Below are positions 43,117-51,621 of a DNA stretch of 64,000 bases, piece by piece. Source of the DNA: Gallibacter sp963558965 (GTDB lineage: Bacteria; Bacillota; Clostridia; Peptostreptococcales; Anaerovoracaceae). Numbering within the stretch: position 1 is the stretch's first letter; every line of letters begins with the position of its first letter. Location: NCBI GenBank assembly GCA_963558965.1, contig CAUWIT010000004.1, positions 44,422-108,421 of the forward strand, read 5' to 3'. A program made the translations under genes and the position numbers. The notes beneath the pieces were generated by a model that saw nothing but the letters and a program-made list of their open reading frames with translations, was not told the origin of the DNA and ran no database searches.

Positions 43117-43863
43117 ATGGAAGTTAAAAATGTCCTAGTGACTGAAAATGTAAAGATCGCAAAAGATACTTACAAGATGACTTTGAAATACAGCAACGCT
43201 AGACAGATGAAACCTGGACAGTTTGTAAACATCAAGGTTGATGGATATATGCTAAGAAGACCGATTTCAATTTCTCTTGTAAAAGACAGAAATCAATTTG
43301 TGATCGTATATAAAGTTGTAGGCGACGGTACTGAAAAATTAAGTACCGTTGCAAAAGGGGATACAATCAATATGTTTGGGCCACTTGGAAGCTCTTATCC
43401 AATACATGATGATATTGACGATATATTGCTAATAGGCGGCGGCGTTGGAGTACCACCTCTTTTGGAACTTGCACGTAAATACAGACGTATAAGAACAGAA
43501 GTAAATGTAGTCTTAGGTTTCAACGACAAAGTCTCAGTATTTTACGAAGAAGAGTTTAAAAACCTTGGATGCAATGTGTATGTGGCAACTATGGATGGTA
43601 GCTACGGCACAAAAGGTACAGTAATGGATGCAATAAAAGAAAACAACATCACTACAGAGTTTGTATGCAGCTGCGGTCCAGTACCTATGTTAAAAGCAGT
43701 TGAGGAAAAATATTCAAAGGGATATATGAGTTTCGAAAGCCGTATGGCATGCGGAATGGGTGCTTGTATGGCATGCGTTGCTAAAGATAAAAACGAAGAA
43801 GCTTTGTATCACAGAATATGTAAGGAAGGACCAGTCTTCCTAATAGGAAAGGTGGAATTTTAA
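43117..43863 (+). CDS. pyrK: Dihydroorotate dehydrogenase electron-transfer subunit
   Basis: Iron-sulfur flavoprotein linking PyrD to NAD+. N-terminal FAD-binding region (RRPISISLV, residues ~48-56), NAD-binding GGGVGVPPLLELA, and a C-terminal [2Fe-2S] site with Cys residues in CGMGACMAC and the later HRICKEGPVF. 248 residues. Its stop codon overlaps the pyrD ATG (TAATG), as expected for tightly stoichiometric partners. With pyrD this defines a class IB enzyme that uses NAD+ and needs no oxygen or quinone. Confidence 0.95.
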   Translation: MEVKNVLVTENVKIAKDTYKMTLKYSNARQMKPGQFVNIKVDGYMLRRPISISLVKDRNQFVIVYKVVGDGTEKLSTVAKGDTINMFGPLGSSYPIHDDIDDILLIGGGVGVPPLLELARKYRRIRTEVNVVLGFNDKVSVFYEEEFKNLGCNVYVATMDGSYGTKGTVMDAIKENNITTEFVCSCGPVPMLKAVEEKYSKGYMSFESRMACGMGACMACVAKDKNEEALYHRICKEGPVFLIGKVEF

Positions 43864-44771
43864 TGGATTTAAAGGTTAAACTTCCGGGTTTAAATCTTAA
43901 AAACCCGATTATTCCGGCAAGTGGATGCTTCGGCTTTGGTAGAGAGTTTTCAGAGCTTTACGATTTAAATTTACTAGGTGGCATTGCAATTAAAAGTGCA
44001 ACACCAGAAGCTAGATTTGGAAATCCAACACCTAGAGTTGCCGAAACACCTAGCGGTATGCTAAATGCCATAGGATTGCAAAACCCAGGCGTAGACAAAA
44101 TTATAGCAAACGAACTTCCTTGGCTTGGAGGCTTTGATACAGAAATAATAGCCAATGTTGCAGGCGCATGTGAAGAAGACTATGTAGAAGTAATAAAAAA
44201 ACTAAACGACAGCGATGTAGTTAAAGCATACGAGCTAAACATTAGCTGTCCAAATGTTAAACACGGTGGCATAGGCCTTGGCACTAAACCTGAGCTAGCG
44301 GCAAAAGTAACTCGCATGGCAAAGGAAGCAGCAACAAAACCAGTTTATGTAAAACTAAGTCCAAACGTAACAGACATAGTTGAAATTGCAAAAGCTGTAG
44401 AAGAAGCAGGGGCAGACGGTATCGTTTTAATCAACACACTTATGGGTATGCGTATCGACCTAAAAACAGGTAAACCAGTTATCGCCAATGTTACAGGAGG
44501 ATTAAGCGGCCCAGCTATTAAGCCAGTAGCAGTAAGAATGGTATACCAGGTTGCTCAGGCTGTTTCTATCCCTATAATTGGTGTCGGTGGCATCACATGT
44601 GCAGAAGATGTACTTGAATTTCTATATGCTGGAGCTAGTGCAGTAGAAGTTGGAGCACAAAACTTCGTAGATCCATATGTATGCGTAAAAATCATAGAAG
44701 AACTACCAAAAGTACTTGAAAAATACGGATTTAACTCAGTAGGCGAAGCAGTGGGAAGGAGTTTTAAATAA
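43863..44771 (+). CDS. pyrD: Dihydroorotate dehydrogenase, class IB catalytic subunit
   Basis: FMN enzyme oxidising dihydroorotate to orotate. The active-site base is Cys in NISCPNVKHGG (class I feature; class II has Ser). FMN contacts are in PASGCFGFG, VKLSPN and GVGGI. 302 residues is normal. It is coupled to pyrK upstream and pyrF downstream by one-base stop/start overlaps. Confidence 0.97.
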   Translation: MDLKVKLPGLNLKNPIIPASGCFGFGREFSELYDLNLLGGIAIKSATPEARFGNPTPRVAETPSGMLNAIGLQNPGVDKIIANELPWLGGFDTEIIANVAGACEEDYVEVIKKLNDSDVVKAYELNISCPNVKHGGIGLGTKPELAAKVTRMAKEAATKPVYVKLSPNVTDIVEIAKAVEEAGADGIVLINTLMGMRIDLKTGKPVIANVTGGLSGPAIKPVAVRMVYQVAQAVSIPIIGVGGITCAEDVLEFLYAGASAVEVGAQNFVDPYVCVKIIEELPKVLEKYGFNSVGEAVGRSFK

Positions 44772-45466
44772 TGAATAAAACAATAGTAGCTCTTGACTTT
44801 GCTTCAAGAGATGAAGCCATTAATTTTCTAAAAGGTTTCGACAAACCTGTATACGCTAAAATCGGCATGGAACTATTTTATGCCTGTGGACTTGAAATCA
44901 TAAAAGAAGTAAAAGCTATGGGACATAATGTTTTCCTTGATTTAAAACTTCACGACATACCAAATACTGTAAGAGGTGGTATGAGAAGTTTAGCAAACTT
45001 AGGCGTGGACATTGTAAATGTACACTGTGCAGGTGGTAGCGAAATGATGAAAGCAGCAATAAAAGGGCTTGAAGAAGGTGCAAAAGACGGTAAAAGACCT
45101 CTTTGTATAGCTGTAACTCAGCTAACATCTACTTCACAGGAAATGATGAACAACGAACAGGGCATTCCTGGTAACGTTGAGGACTGCGTACTTCGTTTTG
45201 CAAAACTTGCTAAGGATAGCGGAATGGATGGTGTGGTTTGTTCAGTACACGAAGCCAAGTCTATACATGATGTGTGTGGCAAAGACTTCTTAACAGTTAC
45301 ACCTGGCATTAGACTAGCTGAAGACAGCGCAGACGACCAAAAGAGAATTGCAACACCAACTTACGCAAAGGAACAGGGCTGTGATTTTATCGTAGTTGGC
45401 AGATCAATTACTAAAAGCGAAAATCCACAGGAAACATACTGGAAAATAGAAGATATGATGAAATAA
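44771..45466 (+). CDS. pyrF: Orotidine 5'-phosphate decarboxylase
   Basis: Final step to UMP. The catalytic Lys-Asp array is in FLDLKLHDIPNTV (near residue 58), with the opening VALDFAS motif and the phosphate-binding VVGRSITKS near the end. 231 residues is the standard group I length. Last gene of the pyr operon, followed by a terminator. Orotate phosphoribosyltransferase (pyrE) is about 4 kb downstream, outside the operon. Confidence 0.97.
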   Translation: MNKTIVALDFASRDEAINFLKGFDKPVYAKIGMELFYACGLEIIKEVKAMGHNVFLDLKLHDIPNTVRGGMRSLANLGVDIVNVHCAGGSEMMKAAIKGLEEGAKDGKRPLCIAVTQLTSTSQEMMNNEQGIPGNVEDCVLRFAKLAKDSGMDGVVCSVHEAKSIHDVCGKDFLTVTPGIRLAEDSADDQKRIATPTYAKEQGCDFIVVGRSITKSENPQETYWKIEDMMK

Positions 45467-45486
45467 AGATATGTAATCTTTTTACG

Positions 45487-45518
45487 CAAGGCGGCTTATG
45501 CTGCCTTGTATTTTTTTA
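45487..45518 (+). terminator. Terminator of the pyr operon
   Basis: The 9-bp stem 45487-45495 with 45500-45508 (one G-U, TTAT loop) is followed by a long T-run. Confidence 0.9.
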
Positions 45519-45530
45519 TATATTTACAAT

Positions 45531-45566
45531 AAAAAAACGCCAAGATGAAAATCTCACCTCAGCGTT
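45531..45566 (-). terminator. Terminator of the xpt-pbuX unit
   Basis: Read on the minus strand, 45554-45566 pairs with 45536-45548 (13 bp, several G-U pairs) and is followed by a T-run. Confidence 0.75.
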
Positions 45567-45585
45567 ATAAATTGTCATTTACAAA

Positions 45586-46911
45586 TTATTGCTTTTGTTC
45601 TTTAGATTCTTTTTCTTTTGGAAGAAGTAGATTTGTTATAATAGCAACTAAAAATACTACAGCTACGCAGTTTTCAGCAAATACAGTTTTTACAATCTGT
45701 GGGAAAATATCAAAGATTTCAGGAACTTGTGTAAAACCAAGACCAGTACTTAGAGAAATAGCAACGATAGTAATATTTCTCTGAGTAAATCCACATTTTG
45801 CAATCATCTGCATACCGCTAAGTACGATAGTACCAAACATCATAAGAGTACATCCCCCTAAAACTGCATCAGGCAAAGTAGCAAGTAAAGCTCCAAATGC
45901 TGGGAACAATCCAGCTAAAACCATAATAACAGTTCCAGTGAAAATAACAAATCTGTTAACAACCTTAGTCATAGAAACTAAGCCTACGTTTTGGCTAAAA
46001 GATGTAATAGGCATACATCCAAATAGAGAAGAAATAGCACTTACAAAACCATCACAAGTAATAGAACCTGCCATTTCCTTAGTAGTTGCATCTCTCTTTA
46101 GACCAGCAGCCGCAAGAGCTGAAGTATCACCGATTGTTTCAGTAGCAGAAACAAGGAAGATAACTAGTACAGAGATAATAGCCCCTATATTAAACTCAGG
46201 TTTAATAGGCATAAACTCTGGAAGTGCAATAGCCTTTGCTTCAGATAAAGCAGAAAAATCAACTACTCCCATTGCAACTGCAAGTATATATCCTACGATT
46301 AGACCAAACAATACAGAAAGCTGTTTCCAATATGACTTAGCAAGGGCGTTAAATACAAGACAACATAAAAGTGTTACAGTACCTAAAATCAAGTTTGTTG
46401 CAGAACCAAAATCCTCGCTACCTGCGCCACCACCAAAGGATGTAGCACCAACAGATAGAAGAGAAAAACCAATAGAAGTAACTACTGTAGCAGCAACAAT
46501 AGGTGATATAAGTTTAACCCAATACTTTGCAAGCAGTCCAAGTATTCCTTCAATAATACCACCAACTAAAATTGCGCCTAAAACAGCAGAGTATCCGTAA
46601 ATGGGCCCAACATAACAAAATACTGAAATAAAAGTAAAACTAATACCCATAACAATAGGCAAACCAGAACCAACACGCCACACCGGATAAAGCTGTATCA
46701 TAGAACCGATACCAGCGACAATCATAGCAGTTTGTATCAGACTAGCAACTTGTGATGATTCCATGCCGCAAGCACCAGCAACGATAATAATCGGAGCAAT
46801 ATTTGCAACGAACATAGCTAAAACATGCTGCAATCCAAAAGGGATAGCCTTAAGTACAGGCACTTTGCCATCAAGCTGATAAATATTGTTGATATTGTTA
46901 TTCGAATTCAT
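45586..46911 (-). CDS. pbuX: Xanthine permease (nucleobase:cation symporter-2 family)
   Basis: Membrane symporter for purine bases, 441 residues, about 12-14 membrane segments. NCS2 signatures include GLQHVLAMF near the start and the SATETIGDTSALA and SFSQNVGLVSMTKV segments, which hold the conserved substrate-binding acidic and Gln residues. Xanthine is the likely substrate because xanthine phosphoribosyltransferase is the gene just upstream, as in Bacillus. A uracil preference cannot be excluded from sequence alone. Confidence 0.85.
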   Translation of the reverse strand: MNSNNNINNIYQLDGKVPVLKAIPFGLQHVLAMFVANIAPIIIVAGACGMESSQVASLIQTAMIVAGIGSMIQLYPVWRVGSGLPIVMGISFTFISVFCYVGPIYGYSAVLGAILVGGIIEGILGLLAKYWVKLISPIVAATVVTSIGFSLLSVGATSFGGGAGSEDFGSATNLILGTVTLLCCLVFNALAKSYWKQLSVLFGLIVGYILAVAMGVVDFSALSEAKAIALPEFMPIKPEFNIGAIISVLVIFLVSATETIGDTSALAAAGLKRDATTKEMAGSITCDGFVSAISSLFGCMPITSFSQNVGLVSMTKVVNRFVIFTGTVIMVLAGLFPAFGALLATLPDAVLGGCTLMMFGTIVLSGMQMIAKCGFTQRNITIVAISLSTGLGFTQVPEIFDIFPQIVKTVFAENCVAVVFLVAIITNLLLPKEKESKEQKQ

Positions 46912-46920
46912 ATTATTAAA

Positions 46921-47502
46921 TTATTCCTTTCTTAAGTTGATTTCCCCAGTTTCCCAATTCATTGAATCTACAATAGCAAGAGATTCTAACTGATATCCAA
47001 GATTTCTGATGATTTTACCACCAGCCTGGAAACCTTTTTCAATAGCGATACCGATACCTTCAATTGTAGCACCAGAAGCCTGTACAATCTGGATAAGTCC
47101 TTGAAGGGCACAACCGTTAGCTAAAAAATCATCAATGATAAGCACATGGTCATCTTCATTTAAAAACTTCTTTGAAACGATAACCTGGTTAGTTGTTTTG
47201 TGTGTAAATGACTCAACTTCTGCAGTATACATTTCGCCTTCAAGGTTGATGCTCTTAGCTTTTTTAGCAAAAACTACAGGCGCATTGAAATGCTGAGCAG
47301 CAATACAAGCAATACCAATACCTGATGCCTCGATAGTAAGTATTTTATTGATATTTTTTCCGGTAAAACGACGCTTCCATTCTTCACCCATCTCATTGAA
47401 AAGCTCAATATCCATCTGGTGATTTAAAAAGCTGTCAACTTTTAGAACATTGCCTTCTTTAACGATACCGTCTTTTAGAATTCTCTCTTCTATACAATTC
47501 AT
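46921..47502 (-). CDS. xpt: Xanthine phosphoribosyltransferase
   Basis: Salvage of xanthine (and guanine) with PRPP to XMP. The PRPP loop is VLIIDDFLANGCALQG (key part DDFLANG), and ILTIEASGIGIA plus LEGEMYTAEVESFTHK are Xpt signatures. 193 residues from ATG 47502, which has AAAGGAG upstream. First gene of the xpt-pbuX pair. A minus-strand TATAAT (47546-47551) lies ~45 bp upstream of the start. The leader is too short for a guanine riboswitch. Confidence 0.94.
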   Translation of the reverse strand: MNCIEERILKDGIVKEGNVLKVDSFLNHQMDIELFNEMGEEWKRRFTGKNINKILTIEASGIGIACIAAQHFNAPVVFAKKAKSINLEGEMYTAEVESFTHKTTNQVIVSKKFLNEDDHVLIIDDFLANGCALQGLIQIVQASGATIEGIGIAIEKGFQAGGKIIRNLGYQLESLAIVDSMNWETGEINLRKE

Positions 47503-47647
47503 TTTATGTAAACTCCTTTGCAAATTTATTTTTAAAATACGCTATATTATAACATAATTTAAAGAATAGTTATATAAAATTTTTGGTGAAACATGGACAA
47601 TCCTTTGATATAATCCTAGTAAAGAGAGAAAAAAGGTGAAAGAAATT

Positions 47648-47920
47648 ATGAATATGGAAAAAACTAGGCAGTTGTACGATAAATTGCTGGCTATGGGATA
47701 TCCAAAAGAATTTTGCTCTGAGATAGCTTTTAAAAATTTAAATACCGAATTTACAGCGACTAGGATGCTAAATTATTTGTACAGAAATCCCCAGCCTAAA
47801 ATCGAAGAACTTGTAGATGAGATGTTGGCAATTATAAGCGATAGAGATGCTATTGCAGAAAAAAAGCAGATGGAAAAGGCTCAAGGAGTAATTAACCAAA
47901 TGTATAGAAATGGCCTATAG
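47648..47920 (+). CDS. Small helical protein, UBA-like, function unknown
   Basis: 90 residues. The segment RQLYDKLLAMGYPKEFCSEIAFKNLNTEFTATRMLNYL resembles a three-helix UBA-like fold in its spacing (LLAMGYP..., then A..NLNTEFTATRML), followed by a charged helix. Widespread small proteins of this type in Clostridia have no known role. Start 47648 follows AAGGTG at a suitable distance; a GTG at 47636 is part of that site. A TATAAT lies at 47609-47614. A nitrilase gene follows 29 bp downstream. Confidence 0.6.
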   Translation: MNMEKTRQLYDKLLAMGYPKEFCSEIAFKNLNTEFTATRMLNYLYRNPQPKIEELVDEMLAIISDRDAIAEKKQMEKAQGVINQMYRNGL

Positions 47921-47949
47921 TGCATTAAAGAAGCTTGGAGGTGACTAGC

Positions 47950-48870
47950 ATGCAAAAATTAAAAGATATTGTAAAAGTGGCAGTAGTGCAAGCCGCACCG
48001 ATTATGTTTGACAAAGACAAATCACTGAAAAAAGTATTGCTAAACATAGAGGAGTGTGCAAAAGATGGCGCTGAACTTATCGTTTTCCCAGAGCTGTTTA
48101 TACCGGGATATCCCTACGGTATGACTTTTGGTTTCACAGTTGGTAAGCGAGAAGAAGACGGACGAAAAGACTGGAAAATCTACTACGATAACTCAATATT
48201 TGCAGACGGGGAAGAAATGCAACAAATAGTTGATTTGGCAGTTAAACATCAAGTTTACGTAAGCATAGGATATTCGGAAAAGGACGAAACTACAGCAACT
48301 TTGTATAACTCAAATATGATGATAGCACCTGATGGAACTAAGAAAAATCATCGAAAATTAAAACCGACAGGTGCAGAAAGAGTAGTTTGGGGCGATGCCA
48401 ACAAAGACTATTTCCCAGTGATGGAATCACCTTGGGGACCGATTGGCAACTTGATTTGCTGGGAAAGCTATATGCCTCTTGCAAGAGTTGCACTTTACGA
48501 AAAGGGCATAACAATATACATATCGCCTAATACCAATGACAATAAGGAATGGCAGGATACTATTCGCCACATCGCTATTGAAGGGCATTGCTATTTTATA
48601 AATTGCAACATGTATTTTACTAGAGATATGTATCCTGATACTTACAGCGGTAAGGAAGAAATATCTAAACTTCCAAGTACAGTTTGCAGAGGAGGCAGTT
48701 GTGTTATTGATCCGTATGGACATGTTATAACTGATGTGCTTTGGGATGAAGAGGGTATTTTGTATGCTAATTTGGATATGAGCAAAGTGCCAGCTAGTCG
48801 CATGGAACATGACGTATGCGGCCACTATGCAAGACCGGACGTATTGAATTTACAATTTTTAGATATTTAG
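47950..48870 (+). CDS. Nitrilase-family carbon-nitrogen hydrolase
   Basis: 306 residues. The catalytic Glu-Lys-Cys triad is visible: Glu in VFPELFIPGYP (~43), Lys in HRKLKPTGAER (~130) and Cys in GNLICWESYMP (~163). The HRKLxPT and CWEx spacing puts it in the true nitrilase branch (nitrile or cyanide hydrolysis to acid or amide plus ammonia). It could still be an amidase-like member. The start is ATG 47950 behind GGAGGTG. The physiological substrate is unknown, and the ammonia it releases could be relevant to the degenerate carA, which is speculation. Confidence 0.82.
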   Translation: MQKLKDIVKVAVVQAAPIMFDKDKSLKKVLLNIEECAKDGAELIVFPELFIPGYPYGMTFGFTVGKREEDGRKDWKIYYDNSIFADGEEMQQIVDLAVKHQVYVSIGYSEKDETTATLYNSNMMIAPDGTKKNHRKLKPTGAERVVWGDANKDYFPVMESPWGPIGNLICWESYMPLARVALYEKGITIYISPNTNDNKEWQDTIRHIAIEGHCYFINCNMYFTRDMYPDTYSGKEEISKLPSTVCRGGSCVIDPYGHVITDVLWDEEGILYANLDMSKVPASRMEHDVCGHYARPDVLNLQFLDI

Positions 48871-48888
48871 TTGTATTTTATTAAATGA

Positions 48889-48921
48889 TAATGGTGATGA
48901 AAGTATATTTCATCACCATTA
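48889..48921. terminator. Perfect hairpin between the nitrilase and the 54-residue gene
   Basis: A 14-bp perfect stem (48889-48902 with 48908-48921, GTATA loop). T-runs are short on both sides, so termination strength is uncertain, but it lies between convergent genes. Confidence 0.65.
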
Positions 48922-48950
48922 CTTTAAATTTATAAAATCTATTAAATACT

Positions 48951-49115
48951 TTAACGAAATGTGAAGTGTTTTAATTTCTCCATGCCTCTTTCCAAGGATG
49001 GAGCTTTTTGAATTGTTCTATTTTTGTCTGATTTTTCTTCAATATCCTTTTTTAGTTGGTTAAAAGCTTTTTCGTCTTTTACCACAAATGTCTTATATAA
49101 TGAAACGGTTGCCAT
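48951..49115 (-). CDS. 54-residue charged small protein, function unknown
   Basis: A short gene starting ATG at 49115 with a very good GGAGGAG site. The product begins MATVSLYKTFVVKDEKAF and continues with a K/E-rich stretch (NQLKKDIEEKSDKNRT) to KLKHFTFR. No membrane segment. It resembles the small charged antitoxin-type or regulatory proteins of Firmicutes in composition only, and no toxin partner is adjacent. It occupies otherwise gene-free DNA between the nitrilase and pyrE, is convergent with the nitrilase, and has a hairpin at its end. Confidence 0.6.
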   Translation of the reverse strand: MATVSLYKTFVVKDEKAFNQLKKDIEEKSDKNRTIQKAPSLERGMEKLKHFTFR

Positions 49116-49313
49116 AATACTCCTCCTTTCAGTTTTATTTCTATATTAGTAACTATAGTATATTTACTAATAATATAAATATCAATAGATTTACCTAATT
49201 TTTTATTAAACTGCCAATTCTTCTTTATACATTATACCATATTTTACCTTTTTTACAATATTGTGCCATTAAAATCCATAATATTAGTTGTCAATAAACA
49301 TATAAAGTAGGGG

Positions 49314-49342
49314 TTTAAAAACAAGCTGAAATATGATAAAAT
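49314..49342 (+). promoter_or_regulatory. Candidate pyrE promoter
   Basis: TTTAAA (49314-49319), 17-bp spacer, TAAAAT (49337-49342), about 48 bp before the pyrE start. Moderate match only. Confidence 0.45.
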
Positions 49343-49389
49343 TCAAAAGAATGTAAATGCGAAAATACACTTATATGGAGGTTTATATA

Positions 49390-50067
49390 ATGGAAAATTA
49401 CAAAAAAGAGTTTATTGAATTTATGGTGCAAAGCGAAGTATTAAAATTTGGCGAATTCACACTAAAAAGCGGCAGAAAATCACCATTCTTCATGAACGCA
49501 GGTGCATATGTAACAGGCACACAGCTTAGAAAACTTGGTGAATACTACGCAAAAGCTATAGAAGCGAATTTCGGCCTAGACTTCGACGTACTGTTTGGAC
49601 CAGCCTACAAAGGCATTCCTTTGGCAGTAGCAACATGCATGGCCTTTTCTGAACTATACGGAAAAGAAGTAAAATACTGCGCAAACCGTAAAGAAGTAAA
49701 AGATCACGGCGACACAGGCATCCTACTAGGCACAGACCTAAAAGACGGAGACAGAGTCGTAATGATCGAGGACGTAACAACATCAGGAAAATCAATAGAA
49801 GAAACACATCCTATAATCATGGCTCAGGCAGACGTTGAAATAAAAGGACTTATGGTATCACTAAACCGTAACGAATACGGCAAATCACAGGAAACAACAG
49901 CACTAGAAGAAGTAAGCAAACTTTACGGATTCCCAACTGCTGCAATAGTTTCAATGCCAGAAGTAGTAGAGTATTTGTACAACAAACCAGTAGACGGCAA
50001 AATCGTTATCGACGATGAAATCAAACAAAAACTAGAAGACTATTACAAAGAATACGGAGTAAAATAA
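49390..50067 (+). CDS. pyrE: Orotate phosphoribosyltransferase
   Basis: Converts orotate and PRPP to OMP. PRPP motif VVMIEDVTTSGKS (~127-139), plus KSGRKSPFFMNAG and FGPAYKGIPLA near the start. 225 residues from ATG 49390, which has TGGAGG upstream; the longer frame from 49357 has no site. It completes the de novo UMP pathway but is separated from the pyrBC-carAB-pyrKDF operon by the xanthine salvage and nitrilase genes. It is directly followed by a sortase gene with no gap, so the two are likely cotranscribed. Confidence 0.96.
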   Translation: MENYKKEFIEFMVQSEVLKFGEFTLKSGRKSPFFMNAGAYVTGTQLRKLGEYYAKAIEANFGLDFDVLFGPAYKGIPLAVATCMAFSELYGKEVKYCANRKEVKDHGDTGILLGTDLKDGDRVVMIEDVTTSGKSIEETHPIIMAQADVEIKGLMVSLNRNEYGKSQETTALEEVSKLYGFPTAAIVSMPEVVEYLYNKPVDGKIVIDDEIKQKLEDYYKEYGVK

Positions 50068-50772
50068 ATGAGAGATGTGATAAGGAAGATACTCCTTGTA
50101 ATTTGTATAGTGACATTTTTAGTCTCAGGTGGGATGTTAGCAAAATATTTTTATGTAAATCATCAAGCCGAAAAACAATTTGAAACTTTAAAAGTTGATT
50201 TTTCCATAAAAGACTTATACAAACAAAATAAGGATACATACGGATGGATATATGTAAAAGACACAAATATTAACTATCCAGTGATGTATACACCAGATGA
50301 TCCAGAACATTATTTGCGAAAAGATTTTAACGAAGATTACAGCGTAAATGGAACACCATTTATAGACGGTCACACAGACCTTAAAAAATCTTCAAATATG
50401 ATAATCTACGGACATCATATAAAAAGTGGTGCGATGTTTCAAAACCTAGTAAAATTCGACAAAGAAGGATACTACAAAAAACATGGTGACATTACTTTGG
50501 AAACAGTCAAATACGGTACAAAAAAATATAAGGTTTTTGCCTTTGGTAAAACATCGGCCACAGCTAAGGGATTCAATGTTTACGACTATGTAAATGTGAC
50601 AACCGAAAGCCAGTTTAACCAGTATATAAAAGGGCTTAAGTCAATTTCCGAGTACGACACAGGCATCACACCTACATACGGAGATAAAATTATAACTTTG
50701 TCAACTTGCAATTATCATACGGATAACGGTAGATATGTAGTTGCGGCAGTGGAAGTAGATGAGGAAAAATAA
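50068..50772 (+). CDS. srtB: Class B sortase
   Basis: Membrane-anchored transpeptidase that attaches surface proteins to peptidoglycan. An N-terminal signal-anchor (~8-27), the catalytic His in IIYGHHIKSG (~113), Cys in ITLSTCNYHT (~215) and Arg in NGRYVV (~224). Length 234 fits SrtB. No obvious substrate with a sorting signal was seen in this window. It starts immediately after the pyrE stop and is followed 12 bp later by lgt, giving a pyrE-srtB-lgt unit. Confidence 0.93.
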   Translation: MRDVIRKILLVICIVTFLVSGGMLAKYFYVNHQAEKQFETLKVDFSIKDLYKQNKDTYGWIYVKDTNINYPVMYTPDDPEHYLRKDFNEDYSVNGTPFIDGHTDLKKSSNMIIYGHHIKSGAMFQNLVKFDKEGYYKKHGDITLETVKYGTKKYKVFAFGKTSATAKGFNVYDYVNVTTESQFNQYIKGLKSISEYDTGITPTYGDKIITLSTCNYHTDNGRYVVAAVEVDEEK

Positions 50773-50784
50773 GGAGGTGTGCCT

Positions 50785-51531
50785 ATGCTAAGTAGTCCAG
50801 ATCCAGTTGCATTTACTATAGGCGGAATGTCAATTCGCTGGTACGGAGTGCTTATTGCTGTTGGTATGTTGTTGGCTGTTTATACATCTATGATTAGAGC
50901 ACCGCGACATAATATTGAAAAAGAAGACCTGCTTGACACAATACTCTTTGCCATTCCTGCTGGAATACTGGGAGCGAGACTGTATTATGTGGCTTTTAAC
51001 TGGAGCTACTACGGAGCAAATCCGTCACAAATCTTGAACTTCAGAGGAGGCGGACTTGCGATACATGGCGGTTTAATCGCAGGAATGTTAGTGGCATGGC
51101 TTGTGTGCAGGCACAAAAAGATAAATATATTAAACGCATTGGACTTGGCTATTCCGGGGATTGCGCTGGCTCAGTCAATTGGCAGATGGGGCAACTATTT
51201 TAACAGCGAAGCTCACGGTGGGCCAACAGATTTGCCATGGGGAATAATGGTAGATGGGGTAAAAGTTCATCCTACATTTTTGTATGAATCCATCTGGTGC
51301 TTTATATTGTTTATCGTGTTGATAATTTTAGACAAAAAGCCTCATTTTCAGGGGAAAATTGTTTGTCTATATGGGATTTTATACAGCTTAGAAAGGTTTT
51401 TAGTGGAGGGCTTGAGAACTGATAGCCTTATGCTTGGGCCATTTAAGCAAGCCCAGCTGCTAAGTTTAACTGTAATAGTAGTTTGCATAGTAGCCTATGT
51501 ATATTTGAGAAAATCAGACAAAGAGAATTAA
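50785..51531 (+). CDS. lgt: Prolipoprotein diacylglyceryl transferase
   Basis: Membrane enzyme that moves diacylglycerol from phosphatidylglycerol to the lipobox Cys of prolipoproteins. Signature RWYGVLIAVG, AIHGGLIAGM and IGRWGNYFNSEAHGG (essential Arg and Asn) are present, with about seven membrane segments. Start ATG 50785 has AGGAGG seven bases upstream; the GTG at 50779 is inside that site. 248 residues, usual for Firmicutes. Confidence 0.96.
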   Translation: MLSSPDPVAFTIGGMSIRWYGVLIAVGMLLAVYTSMIRAPRHNIEKEDLLDTILFAIPAGILGARLYYVAFNWSYYGANPSQILNFRGGGLAIHGGLIAGMLVAWLVCRHKKINILNALDLAIPGIALAQSIGRWGNYFNSEAHGGPTDLPWGIMVDGVKVHPTFLYESIWCFILFIVLIILDKKPHFQGKIVCLYGILYSLERFLVEGLRTDSLMLGPFKQAQLLSLTVIVVCIVAYVYLRKSDKEN

Positions 51532-51545
51532 AAGAACTTTAAAAT

Positions 51546-51595
51546 AAATGACCACACTAGAGTATTGATTTACTCCGGTATGGTCATTTTTGTTA
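51546..51595. terminator. Terminator between lgt and hsdR
   Basis: The outer stem 51546-51554 with 51581-51589 encloses an inner GAGTA/TACTC helix and is followed by TTTTTG. Convergent genes may share it. Confidence 0.75.
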
Positions 51596-51621
51596 TTTTG
51601 AGTACCGAAATGGTACTTCAG

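Noticed and set aside
47503..47647. Guanine riboswitch before xpt-pbuX
   Set aside because: The usual purine aptamer does not occur. The leader after the TATAAT is too short and lacks the conserved loop sequences.
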